From: Aristolochia californica
Taxonomy: Eukaryota; Streptophyta; Magnoliopsida; Piperales; Aristolochiaceae
NCBI GenBank assembly: GCA_029961685.1
Contig: JARWKL010000004.1
Coordinates: 19,094,348 to 19,158,347, forward strand
Direction: 5' to 3'
DNA length: 64,000 nucleotides
Shown here piece after piece: positions 13,201 to 26,243 of this stretch; the stretch's first letter is position 1; the number at the start of each line of letters is the position of its first letter. The translations under genes and the position numbers were made by a program. The notes below the pieces were generated by a model. It had not been told where the DNA came from, ran no database searches, and saw only the letters and a program-made list of their open reading frames with translations.

Positions 13201-14226
13201 GATCTATTTGCCTTTTATCTCTTTTTTTTTTACGAGATGAAGGCAAAGTGAATACTCAAGTTTTGATTTATGAAAAAAGTATACATCTAAAATGGAAATG
13301 TACAATGCAAAAATGTAGACAGAGATAATTCCAAAATGTGTCTGAAATTTTTAGGGATTGTAAACTCTTTTTAGTTTTTATATATCAGGTTTTGCAATCG
13401 TCGGGAAAAGGGGGAGGTGGGGGATTTTTAACTGCGTTGACTCCCAATCAGTAAGTCATTCCTTACAAAAATATAGCCCGTTAGGCATGATAAATCACTT
13501 TACAATCATCTATGATCATTAGGTCAGCTTTTTGTAAATGGGCAAAATAATGGCTTGTTTGACTCGGGTAAATTTCCCACCGCCCGTTCACTTGAGAATT
13601 TATTTTATTCTCTTTAAGAGGTTTGGATCCATAGGTCATTTGCATCTTTAACATGTTTCAAGCATGCATATCCATTTTTTAAAACATGGGTAGAAAAATC
13701 TTTTTCTGATTAAATTCCGAGCTATTAGGGCAGAACAAGTGGAAATTCCCAAACTTGGATAACAAAAATTTTGTGTTCATTTGTGGTGTGTAAATAAATT
13801 TTTTGCACGAACATTTGTTATTGCTTAAAATGTTTTCCATACATAAACTCCAAAATTTTCATTTTGTTGTGATCTATTTGCCTTTTATCTCCTTTGTTGT
13901 TTACCAGATGAAGGGAAAGTGAAAACTCGAGCTTTGATTTAAGAAAAAAGTATACATCTAATATGGAAATGCACAATGCAAAAATGTAGAGAGAGATAAT
14001 TCCAAAAAGTGTCTGTTATTTTTTGGGATTGTAAAGTCTTTTTAGTGTTTATATATCAGGTTTTGCAATCGTCGGGAAAAGGGGGAGAGGGGAATTTTTA
14101 ACTGAGTGTTGACTCCCAATCCATAAGTCATTCCTTACAAAAAAATATAGCCTGTTACACTTGATCAATCAATTTACAATCATCTATGATCGTATGGTCA
14201 GATTTTTCTAAATGGACAAAATATTG

Positions 14227-14243
14227 GTTCGTTTGACTCGGAT
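14227..14243 (+). other. CENP-B-box-like 17-mer, 8 of 9 core positions
   Basis: The sequence is GTTCGTTTGACTCGGAT, in another P-type monomer. The last G of the CGGG core is changed to A. It shows that the TTCG form belongs to the P subtype rather than being a single mutation. Confidence 0.45.
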
Positions 14244-16796
14244 AAATATCCCACCGCACGTTCGTTTGAGAATTGAATGTTGTTCTCTTTAAAAGGTTTG
14301 GATCCATAGGTCATTTTCATCTTTAACATGTTTCAATCATGCATATCCTTTTTTAAAACATGTGTCGAAAAATCTCCTTCTTATAAAATTCTGATCTATT
14401 AGGGTTGAACTAGTGGAATTTCCCAAACATGGATAACAAAACTTTTTTGTTCATTTGTGGTGTGTGAATAAATTTCCTTTACTGACATTTGTTATTGCTT
14501 TAAATTTTTTCCATACATAAACTCTAAAATTTTAATTTTGTTGTGATCTATTTGCCTTTTATCTCTTTTTTTTACGAGATGAAGGGAAAGTGAAAACTCA
14601 AGTTTTCATTTATGAAAAAAGTATACATCTAAAATGGAAATGCATAATGCGCAAATGTAGAGAGAGATAATTCCAAAATGTGTCTAAAATTTTTAGGGAT
14701 TGTAAAATCTTTTTAGTTTTTATATATCAAGTTTTGCAATCGTCGAGAAAAGGGGGGTGGCGGGGGATTTTTAACTGAGTGTTGAATCCCTATCAGTAAG
14801 TCATTCCTTTAAAAAATATAGCCTGTTACGCATGATAAATAACTTTACAATCATCTATGATCATTAGGTCAGCTTTTTTTAAATGGGCAAAATAATGGTT
14901 TGTTTGACTCAGGTAAATATCCCATCGCCCGTTCACTTCAGAATTTAGTGCTATTCTCTTTAAAAGGTTTGGATCCATAGGTCATTTGCATCTTCAACAT
15001 GTTTAAAGGATGCATATCCATTTTTTAAAACATGTGTAGAAAAATTTATTTCTTATAAAATCCCAAGCTATTAGGGATGAACTAGTGGAATTTCCATAAC
15101 TTGGATTACAAAACTTTTGTGTTCATTTGTGGTGTGTGAATAAATTTTCTTCACTTACATTTTTTATTGCTTTAAATTTTTTGCATAAATAAACTCTAAA
15201 ATTTTCATTTTGGTGTGATCTATATGCCTTTTATCTCCTTTTTTTTTACGAGATAAAGGGAAAGTGAAAACTCAAGTTTAGATTTAAGAAAAAAGTACAC
15301 ATCTAAAATGGAAATGCACAATGCACAAATGTAGAGAAACATAATTCCAAAAAGTGTCTGTAATTTTTTGGGATTGTAATCTCTTTTTAGTTTTTATATA
15401 TCTGGTTTTGCAATCGTCCGGAAAAGAGGGAAGTGGGGGATTTTTAACTAAGTGTTGACTCCCAATCCATAAGTCATTCCTTACAAAAATGTTGCCCGTT
15501 ACCCATGATCAATCACTTCACAGTCAGCTAGGATCGTTAAGTCAAATGTTTGTAAGTGGGCAAAATAATGGCTTGTTTGACTCGGGTAAATATCCCACAA
15601 CACATTCAATTGAGAATTTTATGTTATTCTCTTTAAAAGGTTTGGATCCATAGGTCATTTGCATCTTTCACATGTTTCAAGCATGCATATCCATTTTTTA
15701 AAACCAGAGTAGAAAAATCTCTAGCTTATAAAATTCCGAGCTATTAGGGTTGAACTAGTGGAATTTCCCAAACTTGGATAAAAAAACTTTGGTGTTCATT
15801 TGTAATGTGTGAATAAATTTTATTTACTTACATTTGTTATTGGTTTTAATTTTTTCCATACATCAACTCTAAAATTTTCAATTTGTTGTGATCTATTTGC
15901 CTTATATCTCTTTTTTTTGTTTAACAAGATGAAGGGAAAGTGAAAACTCATGTTTTGATTTAAGAAAAAAGTATAGATCTAAAATGGAAATGCAAAATGC
16001 ACAAATTTAGAGAGAGATAATTCCAAAAAGTGTCAGTAACTTTCAGGGATTATAAACTCTTTTTAGGTTTTATATATCATGTTTTTCAATCGTTGGGAAA
16101 AGGGCCTGGCGGGGGATTTTTAACTGAGTGTTGACTCCCAATCCATAAGTCCTTCCTTTCAAAAATATAGCCCATTACGCAAGATAAATCACTTTACAGT
16201 CATCTATAATCGTTAGGTTAGCTTTTTGTAAAATGAACAAATACATGCTTGTTTGACTCAGGTAAATATCCCACCGTACGTTCACTTCAGAATTTAATTT
16301 TATTCTCTTTAAAAAGTTTGGATCGATAGGTCATTTGAATCTTTAACAAGTTTCAACCATGCTTATCCATTTTTTCAAAGATGTGTAGAAAAATCTCTTT
16401 CTTATAAAATTCCGAGCGTTGAACTAGTCGAATTTCCCAAACTTGGACAACAAAAATTTTGTGCACATTTGTGGTGGGTAAATAAATTTTCTTTGCTTAG
16501 ATTTGTTATTACATTAAATTTTTTTCATACATAAACTCTAAAAATTTCATTTTTTTGTGATCTATTTGCCTTTTATCTTTTTTTTCTTTACGAGATGAAG
16601 GGAAAGTGAAAGCTCAAGTTTTGAGTTAAGAAAAAAGTATACATCTATAATGGAAATGCACAATGCACAAATGTAGAGAGAGATAATTCCAAAAAGTGTC
16701 TGAAATTTTTAGGGATTGTAAACTCTTTTTAGTTTTTATATAGCAGGTTTTGCAATCGTCGGGAAAAGAGGGAGGTGGGGGATTTTTAACTGAGTG

Positions 16797-17637
16797 TTGA
16801 CTCCCAATCAGTAAGCCATTCCTTACAAAAATATAGCCTGTAACGCATGATAAATCACTTTACAATCATCTATAATCGTTAGGTCAGCTTTTTGTAAATG
16901 GGCAAAATAATGGCTTGTTTGAGTCGGGTAAATATCCCATCGCCCTTTCACTTGAGAATTTAATGTTATTCTCTTTAAGAGGTTTGGATCCATAGGTCAT
17001 TTGCATCTTTAACATGTTTCAAGAATGCATATCCATTTTTTAAAACATGTGTAGAAAGTCTTTTTCTTATAAAATTCCAAGCTATTAGGGTTGAGCAAGT
17101 GGAAACTCCCAAACTTGGATAACAAAACTTTTGTGTTCATTTGTGGTGTGTGAATAAATTTTCTTCAATTACAATTTTTATTTTCTTAACAAGTTTCAAG
17201 CATGCTTATCCATTTTTTAAAAGATGTGTAGAAAAATCTCTTTCTTATAAAATTCCAAGCGTTGAACTAGTGGAATTTCCCAAACTGGGATAACAAAAAT
17301 TTTGAGTACATTTGTGGTGTGTAAATAAATTTTCTTTGCTTAGATTTGTTATTACATTAATTTTTTTCCATACATAAACTCTTAAAATTTCATTTTGTTG
17401 TGATCTATTTGCCTTTTATCTCCTTTTTTGTTAACCAGATGAAGGGAAAGTGACAACTCAAGTTTTGAGTTAAGAAAAAAGTATACATATGAAATGGAAA
17501 TGCACAATGCACAAATGTAGAGAGAGAATTCCAAAAAGTGTTTGTAATTTTTAGGGATTGTAAAGTCTTTTTATTTTTTATATATCAGGTTTTGTAATCG
17601 TCAGGAAAAGGTGGAGAGGGGGATTTTTAACTGAGTG
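16797..17637. repeat. Oversized monomer with 169-bp partial duplication (Q/K hybrid)
   Basis: The landmark interval is 841 bp, about 169 more than normal. The unit runs normally as type Q as far as ATTACAATTTTTATT (about 17180). It then jumps back about 170 bp to the equivalent of CTTAACAAGTTTCAAGCATGC and continues through GATGTGTAG and GCGTTGAACTAGTGG, which are type-K signatures. The neighbouring unit at 16131 is type K and a likely donor. The unit therefore holds two versions of the dyad-to-ACATTTG segment, one Q and one K. Both switch points lie near CATTTG followed by CTTTAA, so a short internal similarity may have guided the exchange. Confidence 0.85.
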
Positions 17638-20600
17638 TTAACTCCCAATCCATAAGTCATTCCTTACAAAAAATGTAGCCCGTTACGCATGACAAATCAC
17701 TTTACAATCATCTATGATCGTATGGTCAGATTTTTGTTAAACGGCAAAATAATGGCTCATTTGACTCGGGTAAATATCCCACCGCACGTTAATTTGAGAA
17801 TTGAATGCTATTCTCTTTAAAAGGTTTGGATCCATCGGTCATTTGCATCTTTAACATATTTCAAGCATGCATATCCATTTTTTAAAACATGGGTCAAAAA
17901 ATCTCCTTCTTATAAAATTCTGAGCTATTAGGGTTGAAGTAGTGGAATTTCCCAAAGTTGGATAACAAAACTTTGTTGTTCATTTGTGGTGTGTGAATAA
18001 ATTTTCTTTACTTACATTTTTTATTGCTTTAAATTTTTTCCATACATAAACTCTAAAATTTTCATTTTGTTGTGATCTATTTGCCTTTTATCTCTTTTTT
18101 TTTACAAGAAGAAGGGAAAGTGAAAACTAAAGTTTTGATTGATGAAAAAGGTATACATCTAAAATGTAAATGCACAATGCACAAATTTAGAGAGAGGTAA
18201 TTCCAAAAAGTTTCTGAAATTTTTAGGGATTGTAAACTCTTTTTAATTTTTATATATCAGGTTTTGCTATCATCGGGAAAAGGGGGAGGCGGGTGCTTCA
18301 TAACTGAGTATTGACACCCAATCAGTAAGTCATTCTTTAAAAAAATATAGCATGTTACACATGATAAATCACTTTACAGTCATCTATAAACTTTAGGTCA
18401 GATTTTTGGAAAATGGACAAATAATGGCTTGTTTGACTTGGGTAAATATCCCACTGTACGTTCACTAGAGAATTTAATTTTATTCTCTTTAAAAGGTTTG
18501 GATCGATAGGTCATTTGAATCTTTAACAAGTTTCAAGCATGCATATCCATTTTTTAAAAGATGTGTAGAAAAATCTCTTTCTTATAAAATTTCGAGCGTT
18601 GAACTAGTGGAATTTCCCAAACTTGGATAACAAAACTTTTGTGTATATTTGTGGTGTGTAAATAAATTTTCTTTGCTTAGATTTGTTATTACATTAAATG
18701 TTTTCCATAGATAAACTCTAAAAATTTCATTTTTTGTGATCTATTTTTCCTTTTATCTCTTTTTTTGTTTACGAGATGAAGGTAAAGTGAAAGATCAAGT
18801 TTTGATTTAAGAAAAAAGTATACATCTATAATGGAAATGCACAATGCACAAATGTAGAGAGAGATAATTCCAAAAAGTGTCTGTAATTTTTAGGGATTTT
18901 AAACTCTTTTTAGTTTTTATATATTAGATTTTGCAATCATCAGAAAAAGGGGGAGGCGGGGTTTTTTAACTGCGTGTTGACTCCCAATCCATAAGTCATT
19001 CCTTACAAAAATATAGCCTGTTACGCATGATACATCACTTTACAATCATCAATGATCATTTGGTCAACTTTTGTAAATGGGCAAAATAGTGGCTTGTTCG
19101 ACTTAGGTAAATATCACACTGCACGTTCACTTGAGAATTTGATGTTATTCTCTTTGAGAAGTTTAGAACCATAGGTCATTTGCATCCTTAACATGTTTCA
19201 AGAATGCATATCCTTTTTTTAAAACATCTTGAAAAAAATTTCATTCTTAACAAATTTTGAGCTGTTAAGGATGAACTAATGGTATTTCCCAAACTTGGAT
19301 AACAAAACTTTTATGTTATTTTGTGGTGTGAAAAAATTTTCTTTACTTACATTTGTTATTTGTTTAAATTTTTTCCATACATAAACTCTAAAATTTTCAA
19401 TTTGTTGTGATCTATTTGCCTTTTATGTCTTTTTTATTTAGGAGATGAAGGGAAAGTGAAAACTCAAGTTTTGATTTAAGAAAAAACTATACATCTAAAA
19501 TGGAAATGCACAATGCAAAAATGTAGAGATAGATAACTCCAAAAAGTGTCTGTAATTTTTATGGATTGTAAACTCTTTTTAGTTTTTATTTATTAGGTTT
19601 TGCAATCGTCGGGAAAAGGGGTAGGTGGGGGATTTTTAACTTAGTGTTAACTCCCAATCCATAAGTCGTTTCTTAAAAAAATGTAGCCCGTTAGGCATGA
19701 TAAATCACTTTACAATCATCTATGATCGTTAGGTCAGTCTTTTGTAAATGGGAAAAATAAAGGCTTGTTTGACTCGGGTAAATATCCCTCCACACGTTCA
19801 CTTGAGAATTTAAAGTTATCCTCTTTGAAAGGTTTGGATCCATAGGTCATTTGAATCTTTAACATGTTTCTAGCATGCATATCGATTATTTAAAACATGT
19901 GTCGAAAAATCTCTTTGTTAAAAAATTCCGAGCATTGAACTAGTGGAATTTCCCAAACTTGGATAAGAAAACTTTTGTGCTCATTTGTGCTGTGAGCATA
20001 AATTTTCTTTACTTATATTTGTTATTGCTTTAAATATTTTCCATGCATAAACTCTAAAATTTTAAATTTGTTGTGATCTATTTGCCTTTTATCTCTCTTT
20101 TTGTTTATGAGATGAAGGGAATGTGAAAACTCAAGTTTTGATTTAAGAAAAAAGTATACATATGAAATGGAAATGCACAATGAACAAATGAAGTGAGAGA
20201 TAATTCATATAAGTGTCCATAATTTTTAGGGAATGTAAACACGTTTCAGTTTTTACATATCAGGTTTTGCAATCGTCGGGAAAAGAGGGAGGTAGGGGAT
20301 TTTTAACAGAGTGTTGACTCCCAATCCAAAAGTCATTCCTTACAAAAATATAGCCCTTTGCGCATGATAAATCACTTTACAATCATCTACGATCGTTAGG
20401 TCAACTTTTTGTAAAAGGACAGAATAATGGCTTCTTTGACTCAGGTAAATATCCAACCGCACGTTCACTAGAGAATTTAATGTTATTGACTTTAAAAGGT
20501 TTGGATCCATAGGTCATTTGCATCTTTAACATGTTTCAAGAATGCACATCCATTTTTTAAAACATGTGTAGAAAAATCCCTTTCTTAAAACAAATTTGAG

Positions 20601-22319
20601 CTATTAGGGTTGAACTAGTGGAATTTCCCAAACTTGGATAAGAAAACTTTTGTGTTCATTTGAGGTCTGTAAATAAATTTTCTTTTCTTACATTTTTTAT
20701 TGCTTTAAATTTTTTCCATACATAAACTCTAAATTTTTTTTTTGTTGTGATTAATTTGCCTTTTATATCTTTTGTTGTTTACGAGATGAAGGGAAAGTGA
20801 AAACTCATGTTTTGATTTAAGAAAAAAGTATACATCTAAAATGGAAATGCACAATGGACAAACGTAGAGAGTGATAATTCCTAAAAGTGTCTGTAATTTT
20901 TAGGGATTGTAAACTCTTTTTTAGCTTTTATATATAAGGTTTTACAATCGTCAGCAAAAGGAGGAGGTGGGGGATTTTTAACTGAGTGTTGACACCCAAT
21001 CCATAAGTCATTCCTTACAAAAATATAGCCTGTTATGCATGATAAATCACTTTACAATCATATATGATCGTTAGGTCAGCTTTTTGTAAACATGCAAAAT
21101 AATGGCTTGTTTGACTCAGGTAAATATCCCACCATACGTTCACTTAAGAATTTAAGTTTTTCTTTTTAAATGGTTTGGAACCATATGTCATTTACAAATT
21201 TAACATGTTTGAAAAATGCAAATTCAATTTTTAAAACTCGTGTAGAAAAATTTCTTTCTTATAAAATTAGGGTTGAACTAACGGAATTTCCAAAACATGG
21301 ATTACAAAACTTTTGTGTTCATTTGTGGTGTGTGAATAACTTTTCTTTACTTACATTTGTTATTGTCTTAAATTTTTTCCGTACATAAACTCTAAATTTC
21401 CATTTTGTTGTGATCTATTTGCCTTTTATCTCTTTTTTTGTTTACGAAATGAAAGAAAAGTGAAAACTCAAGTTTTGATTTAATAAAAAGGTGTAAATCC
21501 AAAATGGAAATGCTCAATGCAGAAATGAAGAGAGAGAAAATTCAAAAAAGTGTCTGTAATTTTTAGGGATTGCAAACTCATTTTAGTTTTTATATATCAG
21601 GTTTTGCAATAGTTGGGAAAAGTGGGAGGCGGGGGATTTTTAACTGAGTGTTGACTCCCAATCCATAAGTCATTCCTTAAAAAAATATAACCCATTACGC
21701 ATGATAAATCACTTTACAATCATCCATGATCGTAAGGTCATCTTTTTTTAAATGGGCAAAATAATGGCTTGTTTGACTCGGGTAAATATCCCACCGCACG
21801 TTCAATTGAGAATTTAATGTTACTCTTTAAAAGGTTTGGATCCATAGGTCATTTGCATCTTTAACATGTTTCAAGCATGCTTATCCATTTTTTAAATCAT
21901 GTGTCGAAAAATCTCCTTATAAAATTCCGAGCTATTAGGGTTGAACTAGTGGAATTTCCCAAACTTGGATAACAAAACTTTTTTGTTCATTTGTGGTGTG
22001 TGAATAAATTTTATTTTCTTACATTTGTTATTGCTTTAAATTTTTTCCATCCATATACTCTAAAATTTTCATTTTGTTGGGATCTATTTGCCTTTTATCT
22101 CTTTTTCTTTTTACGAGATGAAGGGAAAGTGAAAATTCAAGTTTTGATTTAAGAAAAAAGTATACATCTAAAATGGAAATGCACAATGCGCAAATGTAGA
22201 GAGAGATAATTACTAAAAGTGTCTGAAATTTTTGGGGATTGTAAACTCTTTTTCATTTTTATATATCAAGTTTTGCAATCGTCGGGAAAAGGAGGAGGTG
22301 GGGGATTTTGAACTGAGTG

Positions 22320-22920
22320 TTGACTCCCAACCTGTAAGTCATTCCTTACAACATAAATAATGGCTTGTTTGACTTGGGTAAATATCCCACCTCCCGTTCA
22401 CTTAAGAATTTAATGTTATTCTCTTTAAAAGGTTTGGATCCATAGGTCATTTGCATCTTCAACATGTTTCAAGCATGCATATCCATTTTTTAAACTATGT
22501 GTAGAAAAATCTCTTTCTTATTAAATTCCAAGCTATTAGGGTTGAACTAGTGGAATTTCCATAACTTGGATAACAAAACTTTTGTGTTCATTTTTGGTGT
22601 GCGAATAAATTTTCTTCATTTCCATTTGTTATTGCTTAAAACCTTTTCCTTACATAAACTCTAAAATTTTCATTTCGTTGTGATCTATTTGCCTTTTATC
22701 TCTTTTTTTGTTTACCAGATGAAGGGAAAGTGCAAAATCAAGTTTTGATTTAAGAAAAAAGTATACATCTATTATGGAAATGCTCAATGCACAAATGTAG
22801 AGAGAGACAATTCCAAAAAGTGTCCGTAATTTTTAGGGATTGTAAACTCTTTTTAGTTTTTATATATTAGGTTTTGCAATCGTTGAAAAAAGGGGGAGGA
22901 CATGGATTTTTAACTGAGTG
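22320..22920. repeat. Shortened monomer with ~71-bp deletion
   Basis: The landmark interval is 601 bp, the shortest in the window. At about 22351, ATTCCTTACAA continues into CATAAATAATGGC. The missing segment normally carries ATATAGCC, GCATGATAAATCAC, the GATCGTTAGG block and AAATGGGC. Confidence 0.85.
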
Positions 22921-23599
22921 TAGACTCCCAATCCATAAGTCATTCCTTAGAAATATAGCCTGTTACGCATGATAAATTACTTTACAATCATCTATCATCT
23001 ATCATCGTAAGGTCAGATTTTTTTAAATGGGCAAAATAATGGTTCATTTAACTCAAGTAAATATCCCACTGCACGTTCACTTGAGAATTTCATGTTACTT
23101 TCTTTAAAAGGTTTTGATCCATATGTCATTTGCATCTTTAACAAGTTTCAAGCATGCATATCCATTTTTTAAAACATGTGTCAAAAAATCTCCTTCTTAT
23201 AAAATTCTGAGCTATTAGGGTTGAACTAGTGGAATTTCCCAAATTTGGATAACAAAAATTTTTTGTTCATTTTTTGTGTGTGAATAAATTTTATTTACTT
23301 ACTTTTGTTATTTCTTTAAATTTTTTCCATTCATAAACTCCAAAATTTTCATTTTGTTGAAATCTTTTTGCCTTTTACCTCTTTTTTTGTTTTACGAGAT
23401 GAAGGGAAAGTGAAAAATCAAGTTTTGATTTATGAAAATAGTATACATCTAAAATGGAAATGCACAATGCGTAAATGTAGAGAGAGATAATTCCAAAAAA
23501 TCTCAGAAATGTTTAGGGTTTGTAAACTCTTTTTAATTTTTAGATATCACGTTTTGCAATCGTCGAAAAAAGGGGGAGGTGGGGGATTTTAACTGAGTG

Positions 23600-24248
23600 T
23601 TGACTCCCAATCAGTAAGTAATTCCTTACAAAATTATAGCCTGTTACGCATGATAAATCACTTTGCAATCATCTATGATCGTTAGGTCAGCTTTTTGTAA
23701 ATGGGAAAAATATCCCATTGCCCATTCACTTCAGAATTTAAAGTTATTCTCTTTAAAATGTTTGGATCCATAGATCATTTTCATCTTCTACATGTTTCAA
23801 GCATGCATATCTATTTTTTAAAACCTGTGTAGAAAAATCTATTTCTTATAAAATTCCAAGCTATTAGGGTTGAACTAGTGCAATTTCCATAAATTTGATA
23901 AAAAACTTTTGTGTTCATATGTGGTGTGTGAATAAATTTTCTTCACTTAAATTTGTTATTGCTTTAATTTTTTTTCCATAAATAAACTCTAAAATTTACA
24001 TTTTGGTGTGATCCATTTGCCTTTTATCTCCTTTTTTGTTAACGAGATGAAGGGAAAGAGACAACTCAAGTTTCGATTTAAGAAAAAATTTTACATCTAA
24101 AATGGAAATGCACAATGAACAAATGTAGAGAGAGATAATTCCAAAAAGTGTTTCTAATTTTTGGTGATTGTAAACTCCTTTTAGATTTTATAAATCAGGT
24201 TTTGCCATCATTGGGAAAAGGGGCATGCGGGGGAGTTTTAACTGAGTG
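23600..24248. repeat. Shortened monomer, part of CTCGGGTAAATATCCC block deleted
   Basis: The interval is 649 bp. At 23700-23715 GTAAATGGG is followed by AAAAATATCCC. About 24 bases including AATGGCTTGTTTGACTCGGG are lost, so this unit also lacks the CENP-B-box-like position. Confidence 0.8.
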
Positions 24249-25589
24249 TTGACTCCCAATCCATAAGTCATTCCTTTCAAAAATATAGCCCGTTATGCAT
24301 GATAAATCACTTTACAGTCATCTGTGATCGTTTGGTCAGCTTTTTGTAAAGTGGCAAAATAATGGCTTGTTTGACTCGGGTATATATCTCACCGTACGTT
24401 CACTTGAGAATTCAATTTTATTCTCTTTAAAAGGTTTGGATCGATAGGTCATTTGAATCTTTATCAACTTTCAAGCATGCATATCCATTTTTTAAAAGAT
24501 GTGTAGAAAAATCTCTTTCTTATAACATTCCGAGCGTTGAGCTACTGAAATTTCCCAAACATGGATAACAAAACTTTTGTGAACATTTGTGGTGAGTGAA
24601 TAAATTTTCTTTGCTTACATTTGTTATTACATTAAACTTTTTCCATACATAAACTCTAAAAATTTTATTTCGTTGTGATCTTTTTGCCTTTTATCTCTTT
24701 TTCTTTTTACGAGATGAAGGGAAAGTGAAAACTCAAGTTTTGATTTAAGAAAAAAATATACATCTAAAATGGAAATGCAAAATGTGCAAATGTAGAGAGT
24801 GATAGTTCCAAAAAGTGTCTGAAATTTTTAGGGATTGTAAACTCTTTTTCGTTTTTATATATCAGGTTTTGCAATCGTCGGGGAAAGGGGGAGGTGAGGG
24901 ATTTTTAACTGAGTGTTGACTCCCAACCAATCAGTTATTCCTTACAAAAATATAGTATGTTACGCATGATAAATCACTTTACAATCATCTATGATCGTAT
25001 GGTCAGATTTTTGTCAATGGGCAAAATATTGGCTCATTTGACTCAGGTAAATATCCCACCACACGTTCACTTGAGAATTTTATGTTATTCTTTTTAAAAG
25101 GTTTGGATCCATAGGTCATTTGCACCTTTAACATGTTTCAAGCATGCATATCCATTTTTTGAGACCTATGTAGAAAAATCTCTATCTTATAAAATTCCGA
25201 GCTATTAGGGTTGACCTAGTGGAATTTCCCAAACTTGGATAAAAAAACTTTTGTGTTCATTTGTGGTGTGTGAATATATTTTCTTTACTTACATTTGTTA
25301 TTGCTTTTAATTTTTTTCATACATCAACTCTAAAATTTTCAATTTGTTGTGATCTATTTACCTTTTATCTCTTCTTTTGTTTAATGAGATGAAGGGAAAG
25401 TGAAAACTCAAGTTTTGATTTAAGAAAAAAGTATACATCTAAAATTGAAATGCACAATGCACAAATGTAGAGAGAGATAATTCCAAAAAGTGTCAGCAAC
25501 TTTTAGGAATTGTAAACTCTTTTTAGGTTTTATAAATCAGGTTTACAATCATTGGGAAAAGGGGCTTGCGAGGGAGTTTTAACTGAATG

Positions 25590-26243
25590 TTGACTCCCAA
25601 TCCATAAGTCATTCCTTTCAAAATATAGCCCGTTACGCATGATAAATCACCTTACAGTCATCTACGATCGTTTGGTCAGCTTTTTTTAAAATGGCGAAAT
25701 AATGGCTTGTTTGACTCGGGTAAATATCCCACCGTACGTTCACTTGATAATTTAATTTTATTCTCTTTAAAAGGTTTGGATCGATAGGTCATTTGAATCT
25801 TTATCAAGTTTCAAGCATGCAGAACAATTCTTTATAAGATGTGTAGAAAAATCTCTTTCTTATAAAATTCCGAGCGTTGAGGTAGTGGAATTTCCCAAAC
25901 ATGGATAACAAAACTCTTGTGATCATTTGTGGTGTGTGAATAAATTTTCTTTGCTTACATTTGTTATTACATTAAATTTTTTCTATACATAAACTCTAAA
26001 AATTTCATTTTGTTGTGATCTATTTGCCTTTTATCTCTTTTTCTTTTTACGAGATGAAGGGCAAGTTTTGATTGAAGAAAAAAGTATACATCTAAAATGG
26101 TAATGCAAAATGCGCAAATGTAGAGAGAGATAATTCCAAAAAGAGTCTGAAATTTTTAGGGATTGTAAAATCTTTTTTGTTTTTATGTATCTTGTTTTGC
26201 AATCGTCGGGAAAAGAGGGAGGCGAGGGATTTTTAACAGAGTG
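25590..26243. repeat. Shortened monomer, deletion in GATGAAGG region
   Basis: The interval is 654 bp. At about 26061 GAGATGAAGGG runs directly into CAAGTTTTGATT, removing the usual AAAGTGAAAACT. Smaller losses elsewhere in the unit make up the rest. Confidence 0.7.

Larger units (their letters stand above)
8731..20988. repeat. ~12-kb super-repeat, copy 1 (18 monomers)
   Basis: Landmarks lie at 8731, 9405, 10077, 10750, 11423, 12095, 12768, 13437, 14109, 14782, 15455, 16131, 16797, 17638, 18311, 18977, 19647 and 20314. By private variants I read the subtype order S'-S-Q-P-S-Q-P-Q-P-Q-R-K-Q/K-P-K-T-U-V. Signatures: S' has ACTTAAGAATTTAA; S has TTTAATGTTACTCTTT; Q has CCAATCAGTAAGTC; P has GATCGTATGGTCAGATTTTT; R has CAATTGAGAATTTTATG and ACATCAACTCTAAAATTTTC; K has AACAAGTTTCAAGC and GAGCGTTGAAC; T has GCATGATACATC and CTTGTTCGACT; U has AACTTAGT and ATATCGATTATTTAAAAC; V has CTACGATCGTTAGGTCAAC and TTCACTAGAGAATTTAATG. 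The extra S-Q-P is the 2018-bp duplication. Copy 2 follows at once. Confidence 0.75.

Noticed and set aside
16797..17637. 169-bp extra sequence as a possible mobile-element insertion
   Set aside because: The extra bases are K-type monomer sequence in register; there are no target-site duplications or terminal repeats.
22981..23010. Short tandem ATCTATC repeats
   Set aside because: Only about three imperfect 7-base copies formed from the normal ATCATCTATGATC block; a minor slippage event.
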